Below, one piece after another: positions 16,521 to 27,400 of a DNA stretch of 64,000 nucleotides. The stretch spans positions 1,860,001 to 1,924,000 of the forward strand of contig NZ_VFNP01000001.1 of assembly GCF_006715635.1 (NCBI RefSeq), given 5' to 3'. Under the pieces are notes generated by a model. That model was not told the DNA's origin, did not search any database, and saw only the letters and a program-made list of their open reading frames with translations. The stretch is from Streptomyces sp. SLBN-118 (GTDB lineage: Bacteria; Actinomycetota; Actinomycetes; Streptomycetales; Streptomycetaceae). A program made the position numbers and the translations under genes. Numbering within the stretch: the first letter of the stretch is position 1; each line of letters starts with the position of its first letter.

Positions 16521-17753
16521 CTAGACGGCTTCACGCTCGAACGGACAGCTCATACAGCGAGGGCCGCCCCGGCCCCGGCCGAGCTCGCTGCCGGGAATCT
16601 CGATCACCTCGATGCCCTGCTTGCGCAGATGGGTGTTCGTCGTGACATTGCGCTCGTACGCGACGACGACACCCGGCTCGACGGCGAGGACATTGCAGCC
16701 GTCGTCCCACTGCTCGCGCTCCGCGGCATGCACGTCCTGCGTCGCCGTGAGCACCCGGATCTCCTTCAGACCGAGCGAGGCGGCGATCGCGCTGTGCATG
16801 TGCTCCGGCGGATGGTCGGTGACCTTCAGCGCCTGTGCGCCCTCGGCCGGTTCGATGGTGTACGAGCGCAGCATCCCGAGCCCCGCGTACTGGGTGAAGA
16901 CGTCACGGTCGACCATCGTCATCACGGTGTCGAGATGCATCAGCGCCCGCCGCTTGGGCATGTCCAGCGCCACGATGGTCCGCGCGGAACCGGCCGCGAA
17001 CATCCCGCGTGCCAGCATCTCCACGGCCTGCGGAGTGGTGCGCTCGCTCATGCCGATCAGCACCGCGCCGTTGCCGATCACCAGGACGTCACCGCCCTCG
17101 ATGGTCGACGGGTAGTCGTCCTGCCCCTCCGACCAGTGGTGGAAGTCCCCCGCCTCCTCACTCGTGAAGAGAGGGTGGTGCTTGTAGATCGCCTCGAAGT
17201 GGACGGTCTCGCGCTGCCGCGCGGGCCAGCGCATGGCGTTGATGGAGACGCCGTCGTATATCCAGGCCGACGTGTCGCGGGTGAAGAGATGGTTGGGCAG
17301 CGGGCCGAGGAGGAAGTCGTCCAGGTCCATCACATGGAAGCGGACGGACGTCGGCTCGGGATGACCGGCGAGGAACTCGCGTTTGGTCATTCCGCCCACC
17401 AGTGCCTCCACCAGGGCGGCGGAGGGCAGTTCGTCGAAGACCGCGCGGAGGTGATCCGTGGCGAGCGGACCGTACTCCTTCTCGTTGAAGACCCGGTCCA
17501 GGACAAGCTTTCGGGCCTCCGGAATCTCCAGCGACTCGCGCAGCAGGTCGCCGAAGAGATGCACCTCCACCCCGCGGTCGCGCAGCACGTCGGCGAAGCC
17601 GTCGTGCTCCTGGCGGGCACGGCGCACCCAGAGCACGTCGTCGAAGAGCAGCGCGTCCTTGTTGCTGGGCGTGAGGCGCTTCAGCTCCAGATCGGGCCGG
17701 TGCAGTATGACCCGGCGCAGCCGCCCGGCCTCGGAGTCGACATGGAATCCCAT
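16521..17753 (-). CDS. arcA: Arginine deiminase
   Basis: The 410-residue enzyme hydrolyses arginine to citrulline and ammonia. It has ADI landmarks: [33 protein letters not shown], the core [33 protein letters not shown] (His and Asp of the active site), and the C-terminal catalytic cysteine in GGPRCMSCP (C400). ATG 17753 ([10 protein letters not shown]) is where family homology starts; a frame extension to 17783 overlaps a palindrome and is less likely. Together with the next gene it forms an arginine deiminase pathway unit; no carbamate kinase or arginine/ornithine antiporter is in the window. Confidence 0.96.
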   Translation of the reverse strand: MGFHVDSEAGRLRRVILHRPDLELKRLTPSNKDALLFDDVLWVRRARQEHDGFADVLRDRGVEVHLFGDLLRESLEIPEARKLVLDRVFNEKEYGPLATDHLRAVFDELPSAALVEALVGGMTKREFLAGHPEPTSVRFHVMDLDDFLLGPLPNHLFTRDTSAWIYDGVSINAMRWPARQRETVHFEAIYKHHPLFTSEEAGDFHHWSEGQDDYPSTIEGGDVLVIGNGAVLIGMSERTTPQAVEMLARGMFAAGSARTIVALDMPKRRALMHLDTVMTMVDRDVFTQYAGLGMLRSYTIEPAEGAQALKVTDHPPEHMHSAIAASLGLKEIRVLTATQDVHAAEREQWDDGCNVLAVEPGVVVAYERNVTTNTHLRKQGIEVIEIPGSELGRGRGGPRCMSCPFEREAV

Positions 17754-17779
17754 GACCCAATACTCACCCGCACCGAGCG

Positions 17780-17815
17780 CCATTCACCCTGCGAATGGCT
17801 ACTCATCCGGTGAAT
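17780..17815. promoter_or_regulatory. Putative ArgR-like operator upstream of arcA
   Basis: CCATTC, seven bases, GAATGG (17780-17798) is a perfect inverted repeat. A further GGTGAAT at 17809-17815 is inverted relative to ATTCACC at 17782-17788. ATTCA/TGAAT half-sites are the core of ARG boxes, and arginine catabolic genes are normally ArgR-controlled. The site lies 27 bases upstream of the arcA start. It is not a perfect consensus, so the assignment is tentative. Confidence 0.45.
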
Positions 17816-17835
17816 CTTGACAGTCGGCGGCCGGA

Positions 17836-19803
17836 TCACATCACACTCGTCAGCATCACGAGGAGCGCAACGGCCACCACGAGCACGCCGGCGAGGGCGA
17901 CAACGATCATGCGGCCGTCCTGTGCCGCGGAACGGTCGGGATCGCGTGGGGCCGCCGACGGCGGTGGGGCCTGGTCCCCCGCGGCACGGTCCGGGAGCAC
18001 CTGCGGGACCACCCGTGCAGCTCCGGTGACGCCGCGGTCCGGCTCGCGCTGTCCGTGCGCTGCCCTGAGCAGGGAGAACCACACCGTTTCGGGCAGTCCG
18101 GGCCGCTCGCCCGAGACGATCTGCCAGGCCGCCCCGCGCCCGGCCCGGTGCGGTCCGGTGCTCAGACGCGGCAGCAGCTCGGCCAGCCGCCTGATCGTCT
18201 CCGGATCGTTCAACTGCGGCCGGATCGCCCAGCTGTACAGCGCCGCGGCGTTGGCGGCCCGGATCTCGTCGCCGGGACCCCCGATGCCGAGTCCATGTGT
18301 CTCGGTCAGGAAGAGATCGAGGTCGAGGAGGGTGTCGCACAGGTGACGGCGACGGCTCCGCTGCCAGTGGGGCCATCTGTGGGCGAGTTCCGCGATCACG
18401 AGGGTCAGGGCCTCGTAGTGGATGCTCGCCCGCAGCATGTGCAGCAGATCCTCGTCCGTGGCCCCCCGCACCACGGTTCTGGCCTGGGTCGCCGGGCCGT
18501 TGTAGCGATCGGGGAAGGCGGCGAGGACGGTCAGGAGCTCCTGGTGGTCGACGGTGGGACCACGGCGGCGGGGGCGCGGGACGAGGCGGCGCGGGCTCCC
18601 CTGTGGGACTGGCCATTCCGGCCGGACGATGCGGACCTCGGGCTCTGCCGCCGGACCCGCGGGCGCGGGCGGCTGCGGGACAGTGAGCGGGCTCGGGTGC
18701 GAAACCGGCTGCGCGACGGGCCGGGGCTGCAGCACGGGGGGCCGTTGATGCGTCGTACGCGGCTCGCGCCCGGAGTACGGGTCCGGCCGCCCGGCGTCCG
18801 GCTCCCGCTCGCTGTACGGCTCACGCGCCGACGGCACCGGCGCCTCCCACGGCGGCGGACGGTGTTCCTCCGCCCGGCGGGCGCGAGCCCTTCCCGCGCT
18901 CTCCAGGGCCGACAGGGCCCGTTCCACCGTGTCCAGCAGGGTCTCGCGTCCACCGCCGCTCCCCGCCCGGCGCGACGCGGCAGCCTGTCGCAGCTCCCTG
19001 TCGACCTCGAACTCCCGCCCCTCGGCCTGAGCCTGCACATGGTGCCGGACCAGACCGGACGCGAGCTGCTGAGCACGGTCCCGGCGGAGTTCCAGCGGAT
19101 CCGTACGCAGTCGCTGGGTGTCCTGGGCCGCCGCGCCCGGCCAGCTGCGTACGAAGACGAAGCGCAGCAGCGTCGTCTCGGAGGTGTCATGGGTGGCGAA
19201 GGTCCAGCCCCTCCCGATGAGCCCACCGAAGATGCCCGCCATTCCCCACAGCACCCGGCAGGCGCTGTCGCCGCCCTGCCGGTCGAGCACCGTGAAGCGG
19301 TGCCGCGGATGGCGCAGATACTCCGCGACCAGGCCGGTCAGTTCCTCCTCCACATCCGCAACGCTCTCCGCCAGCCGACGCTGCCCCTCCATCGCCGAGC
19401 CGATCAGCGTGGCCGCCGGCACCTTGCCGAGAGGCCCGCGGACTTCGTCCAGGGGCAGTTGGCTGCCCTCCCAGCGCCAGGTGTGCAGCCCGAGACAGGT
19501 CTCGGGGTCGAGCGTCTGGGACGAGCCGAGCAGGGCATGGCAGATCGTCTGGGTGTGCCCGCTCGCGTCGCGCCAGGGAGTGCGGTGCAGCAGCAGCGCA
19601 CTGTTGTCCCGCTCCAGCCGGACCAGCGCGGGCGCGGTGTCCTCGCCGGTCGCCCGCAGCAGCGAGGCCACGCTGCGGAAGACGACGTCGGCGTGCTCCT
19701 GACCGCAGGACCAGGCCACCGGACCGAACCCGGTGGTGCCCGAAGCGTTGTCCGCGTCCCAGCGGAAGACGATCTGGTCCACCGATTCCTCTTGCCGGAC
19801 CAT
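17836..19803 (-). CDS. GAP1-type GTPase-associated protein with C-terminal membrane anchor
   Basis: This 655-residue protein is the last gene of the nine-gene GTPase/cyclase operon. Its N-terminal 100 residues (VFRWDADNASGTTGFGPVAWSC, LLLHRTPWRDASGHTQTICHALLG) match the pattern of GTPase-associated protein 1 N-terminal domains, followed by a helical middle domain to about 270. A proline/arginine-rich disordered linker (about 310-420) leads to a second helical domain (about 425-580), and one C-terminal membrane helix (RMIVVALAGVLVVAVALLVML) ends the protein. In this family GAP1 proteins always accompany a TRAFAC GTPase and probably bind it. Its ATG overlaps the GTPase stop (TGATG), so the two are translationally coupled. 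Confidence 0.72.
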   Translation of the reverse strand: MVRQEESVDQIVFRWDADNASGTTGFGPVAWSCGQEHADVVFRSVASLLRATGEDTAPALVRLERDNSALLLHRTPWRDASGHTQTICHALLGSSQTLDPETCLGLHTWRWEGSQLPLDEVRGPLGKVPAATLIGSAMEGQRRLAESVADVEEELTGLVAEYLRHPRHRFTVLDRQGGDSACRVLWGMAGIFGGLIGRGWTFATHDTSETTLLRFVFVRSWPGAAAQDTQRLRTDPLELRRDRAQQLASGLVRHHVQAQAEGREFEVDRELRQAAASRRAGSGGGRETLLDTVERALSALESAGRARARRAEEHRPPPWEAPVPSAREPYSEREPDAGRPDPYSGREPRTTHQRPPVLQPRPVAQPVSHPSPLTVPQPPAPAGPAAEPEVRIVRPEWPVPQGSPRRLVPRPRRRGPTVDHQELLTVLAAFPDRYNGPATQARTVVRGATDEDLLHMLRASIHYEALTLVIAELAHRWPHWQRSRRRHLCDTLLDLDLFLTETHGLGIGGPGDEIRAANAAALYSWAIRPQLNDPETIRRLAELLPRLSTGPHRAGRGAAWQIVSGERPGLPETVWFSLLRAAHGQREPDRGVTGAARVVPQVLPDRAAGDQAPPPSAAPRDPDRSAAQDGRMIVVALAGVLVVAVALLVMLTSVM

Positions 19804-21920
19804 CAGGCGCCCACCTCTCTCGGCTCCGCTCCCGGCAGGAGCCCGCACATGGCGAAGATCGACAGCAGCGGTGCCAGCACCCGTCGTGGCCTGACACCAT
19901 GGGGGAATTCGTCGCCCCTCGCCTGTCCCCCGGTCGCCGCCACGAAGTGCAGCGTGCAGCGGGCACAGTCGTCGAACGGCTTGAGCCAGGCGGAGCTGGC
20001 GTGATGCGACACGAACGCATAGGCGTCACGGCTCTCCGCCCGCACCGCTTCCGCGTCGAAGTGCGGTGGCAGGGCGCGGCCCAGCCAGCGGTCCACGGAC
20101 GGGTCGAAGCGCACCAGGTCGCTCTTGTTCACCGCGACCGCCGCCGGTGCTTCGACATAGGGCCCGCGCCGCGGGATCCGGTTGAGGACGGTGGTGAACG
20201 CCTCGTCGCCCAGATCGCGCCGGCGCAGCCTGTTGCGCTCGCGCACCGGGTCGAGGAACGGCAACCGCAGTGCCCGCAACGGATCCAGTACGAAGATGAA
20301 GGCCCCGACCCCCATCAGGAATCCGGTCACCTCCCCCTCCTCTGCCAGGTCCTCACCGGCGAGGTCGAAGAAGACGACCGGCCTGGTCGCCCCGCGCCCG
20401 GTGACCAGAAGACCGTCGGCGAAGCGCGCAAAGGTCTGCTGTCCCGTGCGGGCCAGCTGCTTGCCCTGGTGCAGTCCCTGCACCCGCTCCCGCAGAAAGG
20501 TGCGGTGCGAAGCCGGGTTGAGCGGCAGGCACTTGAGTCCGTACGGCTCGAGGCCACCCTGCTCGATCTCGCCGAGCATGGCGGCCAGCAGATGCGTCTT
20601 GCCCACGGCCGAGCTGCCCACCAGAGCGATGGACAGCGGTTCGCCGTGGGTCAGATACGGGACCGGCAGCTCGTGGGACCTGTCCCCCTCGGCATGCGGG
20701 CAGCGGTGGAACGCCTGGCGCAGCGCGTCCTGACGGTGTGCGGGGCGGTGTTCCGTACTCAGGTCGAGCGGTACGCGATCGCCCTTGGCGGAGATGGTGA
20801 TCAGCATGCTCTCGTCGAAAGTGACCGGGAGCAGGCAGTGGGGGCAGAGCCGGGAGCGGGTGGCCGCGGGCGGCTCGGGGGCCGGCTGCGCGGGCCCTGC
20901 TCCGTTCGCCTGCGGTGCCACACCCAGCAGCGAGCGCAGGGAGCGGCGGGCAGGTGCGGGCGAGGGTGTGATCGCCTCGTCGGTGTCCCGGTCGAGGCCC
21001 AGCTCCCTTCTCTTGCGGGCGCGTTGCGCGTCGTATTCCGCACGTGCCCGGCCGAGGGGGTCGCTGCCGCCGGCGGACGCCGCCAGCGGGTCGGAAACGT
21101 TGAGCAGCCGCATCAGCTCCGCCGGCGTGGGTCTTGCCTGCGCCAGCGGAGCGAACACACCGCCCTGTTCCAGCGCGGCCAGCCGCCGGAAGTCGGCGAG
21201 GTCGGCGGGCGGGCCCGCACCGTTGTCCGCCCGCCCGGAGAGCAGGAAGTACATCAGCTGAGCCACGGCCCACAGATCGTCCCTGGCATCGGCCACGCCG
21301 GTGCCCTCGCGCTGCTCCGGCGACGCCCAGGGAGCCGCGCCGAACGCGCTCCTGGGCTCTTTGGTGCGCAGCGCGCCGTAGGGCTCGGTGAGCCGTACAT
21401 GGGTGCCGTCCCAGCGGACGGTCTCCGGCGCGATGGCGCGGTGGACAACGCCCACGTCCTCCAGCAGCCTTACAGACAGGGCGAGTTGGGCGAGCACACG
21501 GTGCTGCTCGTCCACGCTCAGGGCGCCGCGCCGGGCGCTGATCGGCTCACCGCCGTGGATCCGGTAGAGGATGAAGGGTTCCGGGGCCTCCAGGTCGAAG
21601 CCGATCATCCGGGTGAAGACTTCGCCGTAGCGCTCGGAGCCGTAGCGCCGCTCCAGGGCGACGGCCGCCGCCACCTCGCGCTCCAGCGTCCCGTAGGCCT
21701 GGGGGTCCCCGTGGGCCGAGCGCGGAAGCCGGTACTGGTGCACCGGCCAGCCCGCACCCAGGGTCACCTTGCGGGCGAGCAGCGAGGGCCGCTCGGGCAT
21801 CCGCCGATCCGCGCCGAAACGGGCCGCGAACCGGACCAGGTCCTCCTTGTGGGTGAAGAATTCCAGCTCGTCCGGTCCTGGTCCCGGCGCGGAGTGCGCG
21901 CCGCCTTCCGGCCGGTTCAT
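19803..21920 (-). CDS. Pseudokinase - zinc ribbon - TRAFAC-class GTPase
   Basis: In this 705-residue protein, residues 45-240 resemble a Ser/Thr kinase fold, with ILYRIHGGEPIS, VVHRAIAPETVRW in place of the HRD catalytic loop, and AAPWASPEQREG like an APE segment. The catalytic Asp is replaced by Ala and no DFG is seen, so it is probably a pseudokinase. A Cys cluster (C359, C362, C407) suggests a zinc ribbon. Residues 430-700 are a GTPase domain with P-loop GSSAVGKT (435-442), FFDLAGEDL (Walker B/G3) and NKSD (598-601, G4). It may scaffold and switch the system at the membrane. It starts with ATGA, overlapping the preceding gene by 4 bases. Confidence 0.85.
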   Translation of the reverse strand: MNRPEGGAHSAPGPGPDELEFFTHKEDLVRFAARFGADRRMPERPSLLARKVTLGAGWPVHQYRLPRSAHGDPQAYGTLEREVAAAVALERRYGSERYGEVFTRMIGFDLEAPEPFILYRIHGGEPISARRGALSVDEQHRVLAQLALSVRLLEDVGVVHRAIAPETVRWDGTHVRLTEPYGALRTKEPRSAFGAAPWASPEQREGTGVADARDDLWAVAQLMYFLLSGRADNGAGPPADLADFRRLAALEQGGVFAPLAQARPTPAELMRLLNVSDPLAASAGGSDPLGRARAEYDAQRARKRRELGLDRDTDEAITPSPAPARRSLRSLLGVAPQANGAGPAQPAPEPPAATRSRLCPHCLLPVTFDESMLITISAKGDRVPLDLSTEHRPAHRQDALRQAFHRCPHAEGDRSHELPVPYLTHGEPLSIALVGSSAVGKTHLLAAMLGEIEQGGLEPYGLKCLPLNPASHRTFLRERVQGLHQGKQLARTGQQTFARFADGLLVTGRGATRPVVFFDLAGEDLAEEGEVTGFLMGVGAFIFVLDPLRALRLPFLDPVRERNRLRRRDLGDEAFTTVLNRIPRRGPYVEAPAAVAVNKSDLVRFDPSVDRWLGRALPPHFDAEAVRAESRDAYAFVSHHASSAWLKPFDDCARCTLHFVAATGGQARGDEFPHGVRPRRVLAPLLSIFAMCGLLPGAEPREVGA

Positions 21921-24472
21921 GGCGCACCGCCCTCCTCTCCCCTGACGGTGCGGACGGTCTCGGCGCGCAGCGGCACCAGCCGCAGTACGCCCGCGTGGCG
22001 GCCGGTGGCCGTCCACACCACGTCCTCGGCCGCGACGCGCCAGCTGTCCGGGGTCTCGTCCCCTTCCGCGCCACGGCGCATCGCCTCCGGGACGAACCGC
22101 ACCTGGCGAACGGCCACCGGGTCCTTGGAGAGCATCCGCCGGTGTTCGGCGCCGCACAGGGGGACGGCCTGCTCGGCCACGCCGCCCGATCCGAGGAGCC
22201 ACGCGACCCGCTCGGCCGAGACGCCGAGCAACTGGGGTGCGCCCGGGCGCCGTTCGGGATGGGCTGCGTACGGCGGCGGCGAGGCCGCTCCGTCCCGCCG
22301 CAGCCGGGTGTGCACTTCGTCGAGCAGCTCGCCCATCCGCCGCTCCAGCGGCATCCGGCCCGCGCTCGACGGGTCACGTTCGATTGCTCCCCAACAGGGT
22401 TTGACGATCAGGGCCACTCCGTCCATGAGGTCGGAGACGAGCGTGTCGACCAGCGCCGGGCCGCCGTCTCCCCGTTCCCGCTCCAGCCACGCGGGATCGG
22501 CGACGGGCTCGGCGTTCCAGAGGTCGGTGGACGGCTGGTCCTTCTCGGCGGGAGCCTGGACGGCCTCCTGAGCCCGGGCGGGCTCGAAGAGGTCGGTGTG
22601 CTCCGGAAAACCGGCGGGCTCCGGAGCGCCCGAGGGACCGGCGGCCGGCGTGGCATCGAGCCAGCCGTCCTCGGCCGCGCTGTCGCCCCAGCTGTCCCAG
22701 CTCCACGACGCGGACTGCGGCTCCGCTCCGGCCGTCGGCTGCTGCCCCCGCTCCTCCTGCCGCGCCGCCGCCGGCTGCGGCGAACCACCCGCCATGTGCT
22801 GCTCCGCCGTGTCCGCGAGGCCACGAAGGAGCAGGGAGACGGCTCGCGCGCCGTCCGAGCAGTGGTAGCGCGCATCGGCGAACAGCCAGTCGTGGACGGC
22901 CGTTTCGATGAGCAGCTGATCGATCTCGCCCACCATCTGGGCGGCGAACTCCGCGTCCGTCGCGCGCCACCAGCCGTCGACGGCCGCGGTCCAGTGGCGC
23001 AGGGCCAGCAGAACCACCATTCCCAGCGAGATCACCAGGGCGGGCGCGCAGGCCCAGGCGGGCAGCCCGAGCAGCTGACCGGTGAGCGCCCCGGCGAGGC
23101 CGCCCCCAAGACCGCCGAACAGGCGGGGCGCAGCCCCCGAACTGCCTCCGCCGTCGAGTCTGCCGTCCGGCGACCGATTGGGCCGGCGGCGCAGCATGAG
23201 GACGGCGAGTGCCGCCCCGGCAAGGGCGGTTGCCGGTCCCAGCGCCCAGCCGAGTCCGGGCCACAGCCCGGCGGCGAAGGCCAGCACGAAGGCCACAACG
23301 GCCGCGAGGCGCCGTGAACCGCCCGCGGCGAAGGGCACGGGAGAGGTGAGATGCGCCAGATAGCTCCGGTCGCAGATCTCGTCGAGCCGGGCGAGCCTGG
23401 CCGTACTGCCTGCCGGGGACGAGCGGTCCGAGAGCGCCGCCAGCCGTGCGGCGACCGAACGCAGCGGCATGCGCCTGGCGATCAGGCTCTCCGTGAAACC
23501 GCGAAGGCCTGGTCCGACACTGCTGCGGGAGACTTCGGGGATCTCCGGCAGATCGATGCCGCGTTCCACGAGCCTGCTGCGCTGTTCGGAGGTGAGCCGT
23601 ACGCCACCGCCGTCGGACAGCGCCCCGGCGATCGTCTCCTGGTACCCGGCCAGGGCGAACGACAGCCGTTCGAGGCGGCCGGGCAGATCCGCCTCCCCCG
23701 CCCTCATGGTGAACAGCCCTTTCCAGCCGCGCACTTGCTCGTAGCCGTCCACGCTGTCGCGCAGCGCTGCGCCGCACTCCCGGTGCCGCGCCTCGGCCGG
23801 GCCGCCGGGCAGCAGCCAGGCCCGGTTCTCCAGATTGCGGGGGACACTGTCGCCGAGGAGGAGCGCCAGTTCGGCGGGGAGTGTGTCGCCGAGCGCGGGG
23901 GCGGGGCCCTCCTGGCCGACGAGGCTCTCCAGCGCCTGCCACCAGGACCTGGCCCTGGCGTCGTCCGTCAGATCGTGTTCCAGGATGCGCACGGCAGGCA
24001 CCGCGACCCCGTGGACGACATCCCCGAGCGCGCTCAGTACGGCGTCGAACACGTCCGGCATGACGAGGAGTTCGACAAGCGGGCGCAGGGCCTCGTCCGC
24101 GGCGGGTGTCCCCGACCGCAGGACGTTTCCGGTGGCGCCCGCCCCAGCGGACACATCGAGGAGCCACAGCACCCCCGCGGCGGGCGGCCGCAGGGTGAGC
24201 GGCCGTCGCAGGGTCCGGTCGTCCCCCGGGCCCAGCGCAAGGCAGATCACCTGGGCCGGTCCGTAGGAGTAGAGCTGCTCGTAGAGGAGTTGATGGGCAA
24301 TGAGGTCGCACGCGTCGTCGAGGACGACGAAGCGCCGTGCGTCGCCCTGCTGGGGCTCGTCCAGGGCGTCGGCCACCGCTCGCTCCAGCGGCGGGCCGCC
24401 GTCGAAGGACCGCAGGTCGAGGCAGACCGCGTGGGACGGAGTGTGGTGTTCGGGTGTCACGGCCGGCTTCAC
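21917..24472 (-). CDS. Large membrane protein of the GTPase operon (unknown family)
   Basis: The 851-residue protein starts with a GTG that overlaps the tubulin-like gene stop (GTGA). The N-terminal region (1-180) looks like an alpha/beta domain (RRFVVLDDACDLIAHQLLYEQL, PAQVICLALG, GVLWLLDVSAGAG), perhaps a degenerate vWA or P-loop-like fold, but no catalytic motif is complete. Around residues 380-510 there are two paired hydrophobic stretches (LAAVVAFVLAFAAGLWPGLGWALGPATALAGAALAVLML; LGMVVLLALRHW and neighbours), giving about four membrane helices. A Ser/Gln/Trp-rich linker follows and then a C-terminal soluble domain. I do not recognise the family. Its position between the tubulin and GTPase genes suggests it couples them at the membrane. 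Confidence 0.75.
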   Translation of the reverse strand: MKPAVTPEHHTPSHAVCLDLRSFDGGPPLERAVADALDEPQQGDARRFVVLDDACDLIAHQLLYEQLYSYGPAQVICLALGPGDDRTLRRPLTLRPPAAGVLWLLDVSAGAGATGNVLRSGTPAADEALRPLVELLVMPDVFDAVLSALGDVVHGVAVPAVRILEHDLTDDARARSWWQALESLVGQEGPAPALGDTLPAELALLLGDSVPRNLENRAWLLPGGPAEARHRECGAALRDSVDGYEQVRGWKGLFTMRAGEADLPGRLERLSFALAGYQETIAGALSDGGGVRLTSEQRSRLVERGIDLPEIPEVSRSSVGPGLRGFTESLIARRMPLRSVAARLAALSDRSSPAGSTARLARLDEICDRSYLAHLTSPVPFAAGGSRRLAAVVAFVLAFAAGLWPGLGWALGPATALAGAALAVLMLRRRPNRSPDGRLDGGGSSGAAPRLFGGLGGGLAGALTGQLLGLPAWACAPALVISLGMVVLLALRHWTAAVDGWWRATDAEFAAQMVGEIDQLLIETAVHDWLFADARYHCSDGARAVSLLLRGLADTAEQHMAGGSPQPAAARQEERGQQPTAGAEPQSASWSWDSWGDSAAEDGWLDATPAAGPSGAPEPAGFPEHTDLFEPARAQEAVQAPAEKDQPSTDLWNAEPVADPAWLERERGDGGPALVDTLVSDLMDGVALIVKPCWGAIERDPSSAGRMPLERRMGELLDEVHTRLRRDGAASPPPYAAHPERRPGAPQLLGVSAERVAWLLGSGGVAEQAVPLCGAEHRRMLSKDPVAVRQVRFVPEAMRRGAEGDETPDSWRVAAEDVVWTATGRHAGVLRLVPLRAETVRTVRGEEGGAP

Positions 24473-27400
24473 TCCTCCCCGCCGTCCCGGTCCCAGGGGT
24501 ACCTCGCCGAGGACGTGCCGCCTTCCGGCGCCGTGTGCTCCGGAGACTGCCGCGGCCTCGGGGGCTCACGCCGTTCCGGTTCACGCTCCGGGGCCTCGGG
24601 CTCCAGCCACCCGTGCGCCGCTGCCCCGGCGCTGCGTCCGCCGTTGGACCGCGCGTCCGGCTGCTGGTCCGCCTCCCGCGCATACCGCTCGTCCAGTGCC
24701 CGGAGCGAGGGGCGGGTGGGCCGCGACGCCCCCGGGAAGCGCAGCTCCAGGGCTCCCTTGAGGGTCTGCTCCCAGAAGTGCCGCAGAGGTACGAGCCACT
24801 CCTCGTCCTCCTTCCCGTACTGCCCGGTGAGCTCGTCCAGGAGCGCGATCTGCCGCGGCGCCACCTCGTGCACCAGCGTCTTGAACAGCGGCGACGGAGC
24901 CACCGGCGTGGTGGCGAGCCCGGTGGGCTGGGTGCGCATCAGCCGGTCGCAGAAGTCTTCGATGATCTGCCCCTCGTCCAGCAGCGCCCACCGCTCGTAC
25001 GCAGGCAGCAGCCCGGCCCAGCTGGAGACGGATCCGTCGAAGGCCTCCAGGCGCAGGGTCATGGTCGCCGACTCGCCCTCCTGGAGCCGGATCCTGAGCA
25101 ACTCGGGCGATGTGGGCGGTCCTTCGACGTCGACGCGGCCGTTCCACATCGCGCAGAGAATGCGGTGCAGAATGCGCTGCCGGTCGTCCTCCGTGCTGGC
25201 CAGCCAGTCGTCGCGGTAGCCGAGCCGCTGCCGCCAGTGCAGGAAGTCGTCCACCCCGGCGGTGTCGCGCGCCTCCGCCCAGAGCCTGAGCACATGACGT
25301 ACCTCGGAGACATCGGTCAGGCTCATGCCGCTGCGGAACAGGACCACCGTGATGGACTCGGTGTCCACGGCCCGGTACTCCTGGGTCGCCTGGGGGTCGC
25401 GCGGCAGGTTCAGCTCCTGCTGCAGGTACTGCGCGGCGCGTCCGTCGGCCTCGCTCTGCGGGTGTACGACCAGGACCTTCAGCGGACCGCTGCCGTCGGG
25501 GGTGAAGCCGACCGGCAGCAGGCCCGCCAGCTGGGAGCGGAACTGCTCCAGCCAGCGGCTGTCCACAGTGGCCTCGGCGTCCTCGTCCCCGGCCGCGGCC
25601 CGCAGGAGCACCGCCATCGAGGGCAGCAGGGGGCGATCGTTGAGCACGCTCGCCTCCCCGAAGAGGCCCTTCACCCGCTGCTCGACGACCTGCTTGAGCT
25701 CCTTGACGGCAGCGCGCGGGGAGCGGCGCACGGCGTCCAGCGCGCGCTGCCAGTCCTCGGGCTGGATCAGCCTGGCCAGCAGCCCGGCGGGATCGGTGTT
25801 CTCCGGCAGACCCTCGTGCTGGACGAGACGGTCGAAGACATCGTCGTAGAAGGCCCTGAGGTTGTTCTGCGGCGGCAGCAGATACGAGACACCGGTGCGG
25901 TCGTCCCGGTAGAGCTCCTTGCGGCGCTCCATGAACAGCTTGCGCTCACCCTCCTCGTGGGCGCGCAGCGCCCTGGCGAGTTCGCCGAGCTCCTTGCTCG
26001 TGCGGGCGAGCGGGGGCCGCCACCGTGACTCCTGTTCCTTCCAGGCCCGGTGCCACAGCCGGTTGGACCGCCAGCGGTACCAGGCGTCCTGCTCGTCGAT
26101 CGCCTCCTGGACGTCCGGGTCGCCCCAGCGGGCGGGGACGAGCCCGCCCACCGCGCCCTTGATCCGCGGGATCTTGGGAGCGGAGGGTTGGATGCCGTCG
26201 GGCCGTTCCGGGTCGTTCTTGCGGTTCTCAAGCATCCCGGCGAACCCGGCCTCGGCGGGCCGCTGAGGGTGGCCGGGCAGTCCGGCCAGGGTTCGTTCCA
26301 GGTGGAACGGACCGATCAGGCCCAGGAGTTCACGCGCGCCGATCTGCGGCTTGAAGTCCTCGACCAGGCGCGGCACCTCCCGGTCGAGGTCGCGGCCGAG
26401 CCGGCCGAGGCGGTCCTCCATGTCACCGATCCGGTCGCGGAGGGCCTGGGCGATCTGCCTGGATCCCTTGGGCAGCGGATCGGGGACCGGGATCTCGGGT
26501 GCCTCCCGGGTCCACAGCCTGCCGATTCCGGAGCGTTCGAAGAGCTCCTGGACCCGCTCGGTGCCGTCGTCGCGCGGCCGCCGGGCGTCCTCGGCCATCC
26601 CGCGGACCGCCTGGGCGAGCATCCGGCCCGCCACTATTTCGGCGAGATCATCGACGGGGACGGTCAGGGAGGCGGCCAGACTGGTCGACATACCGCGGTA
26701 GCCGATGCCGGAGCGTGCCGGAGTCGAGCGCTCCACGCTCTTGTTGACGAAACTGGCCGCGAACGACTGGTATTCGTCCTCGGAGCGCCCCTGGTTGCTC
26801 TCGTCCCCAAGCTCCGTGCCGATGAGCGACATCACCATCGCGGTGATGGAGCGGCGCAGGTCCTCCGGGCGGATGACGGCGGGCCTGCTGAAGAGGAAGG
26901 CCGTCTGCACGGTCGAGGGGCGCAGCGCGACGACCCCGTCCCCGGGATAGCGCACGCTGATCGAGCCCCGCTGTTCCACGTCCCCGAGCTCGCCGTGGGC
27001 GTCGGGGACGTTCTGGTCGTCGACAAGCCGGGAGAGATCCACCAGCGCGCGGGCGGAGTTGAGCTCGGCCTCACGCCCCCCGCCCGCCTCGGGCGGGAAC
27101 GCCGACGGCATGACGACCAGCGGATAGATCTTCACCCCGGGCACCTTGGACTTGCGGAACTCGTGCCCGATGAGGTGGATGAAGTCGTAGTAGATCCCGG
27201 CTCCGGTGCCTCCCGCCACCGAGAACGCAACGAACACGTCGCAGCCGCGGATCTGCCGCCCGCCCAGGTCGCGGAGGTCTCCGGCGGAGTTGCTGATGGT
27301 GCTGATGGCCACGCGCAATTGGCGCAGTACCGGCTCCAGGCCGCTGCGGAGCGTGGCGAAGAGGGCCGCCCGGCCCACCGTGGGCAACTGCCCGGCGCCG

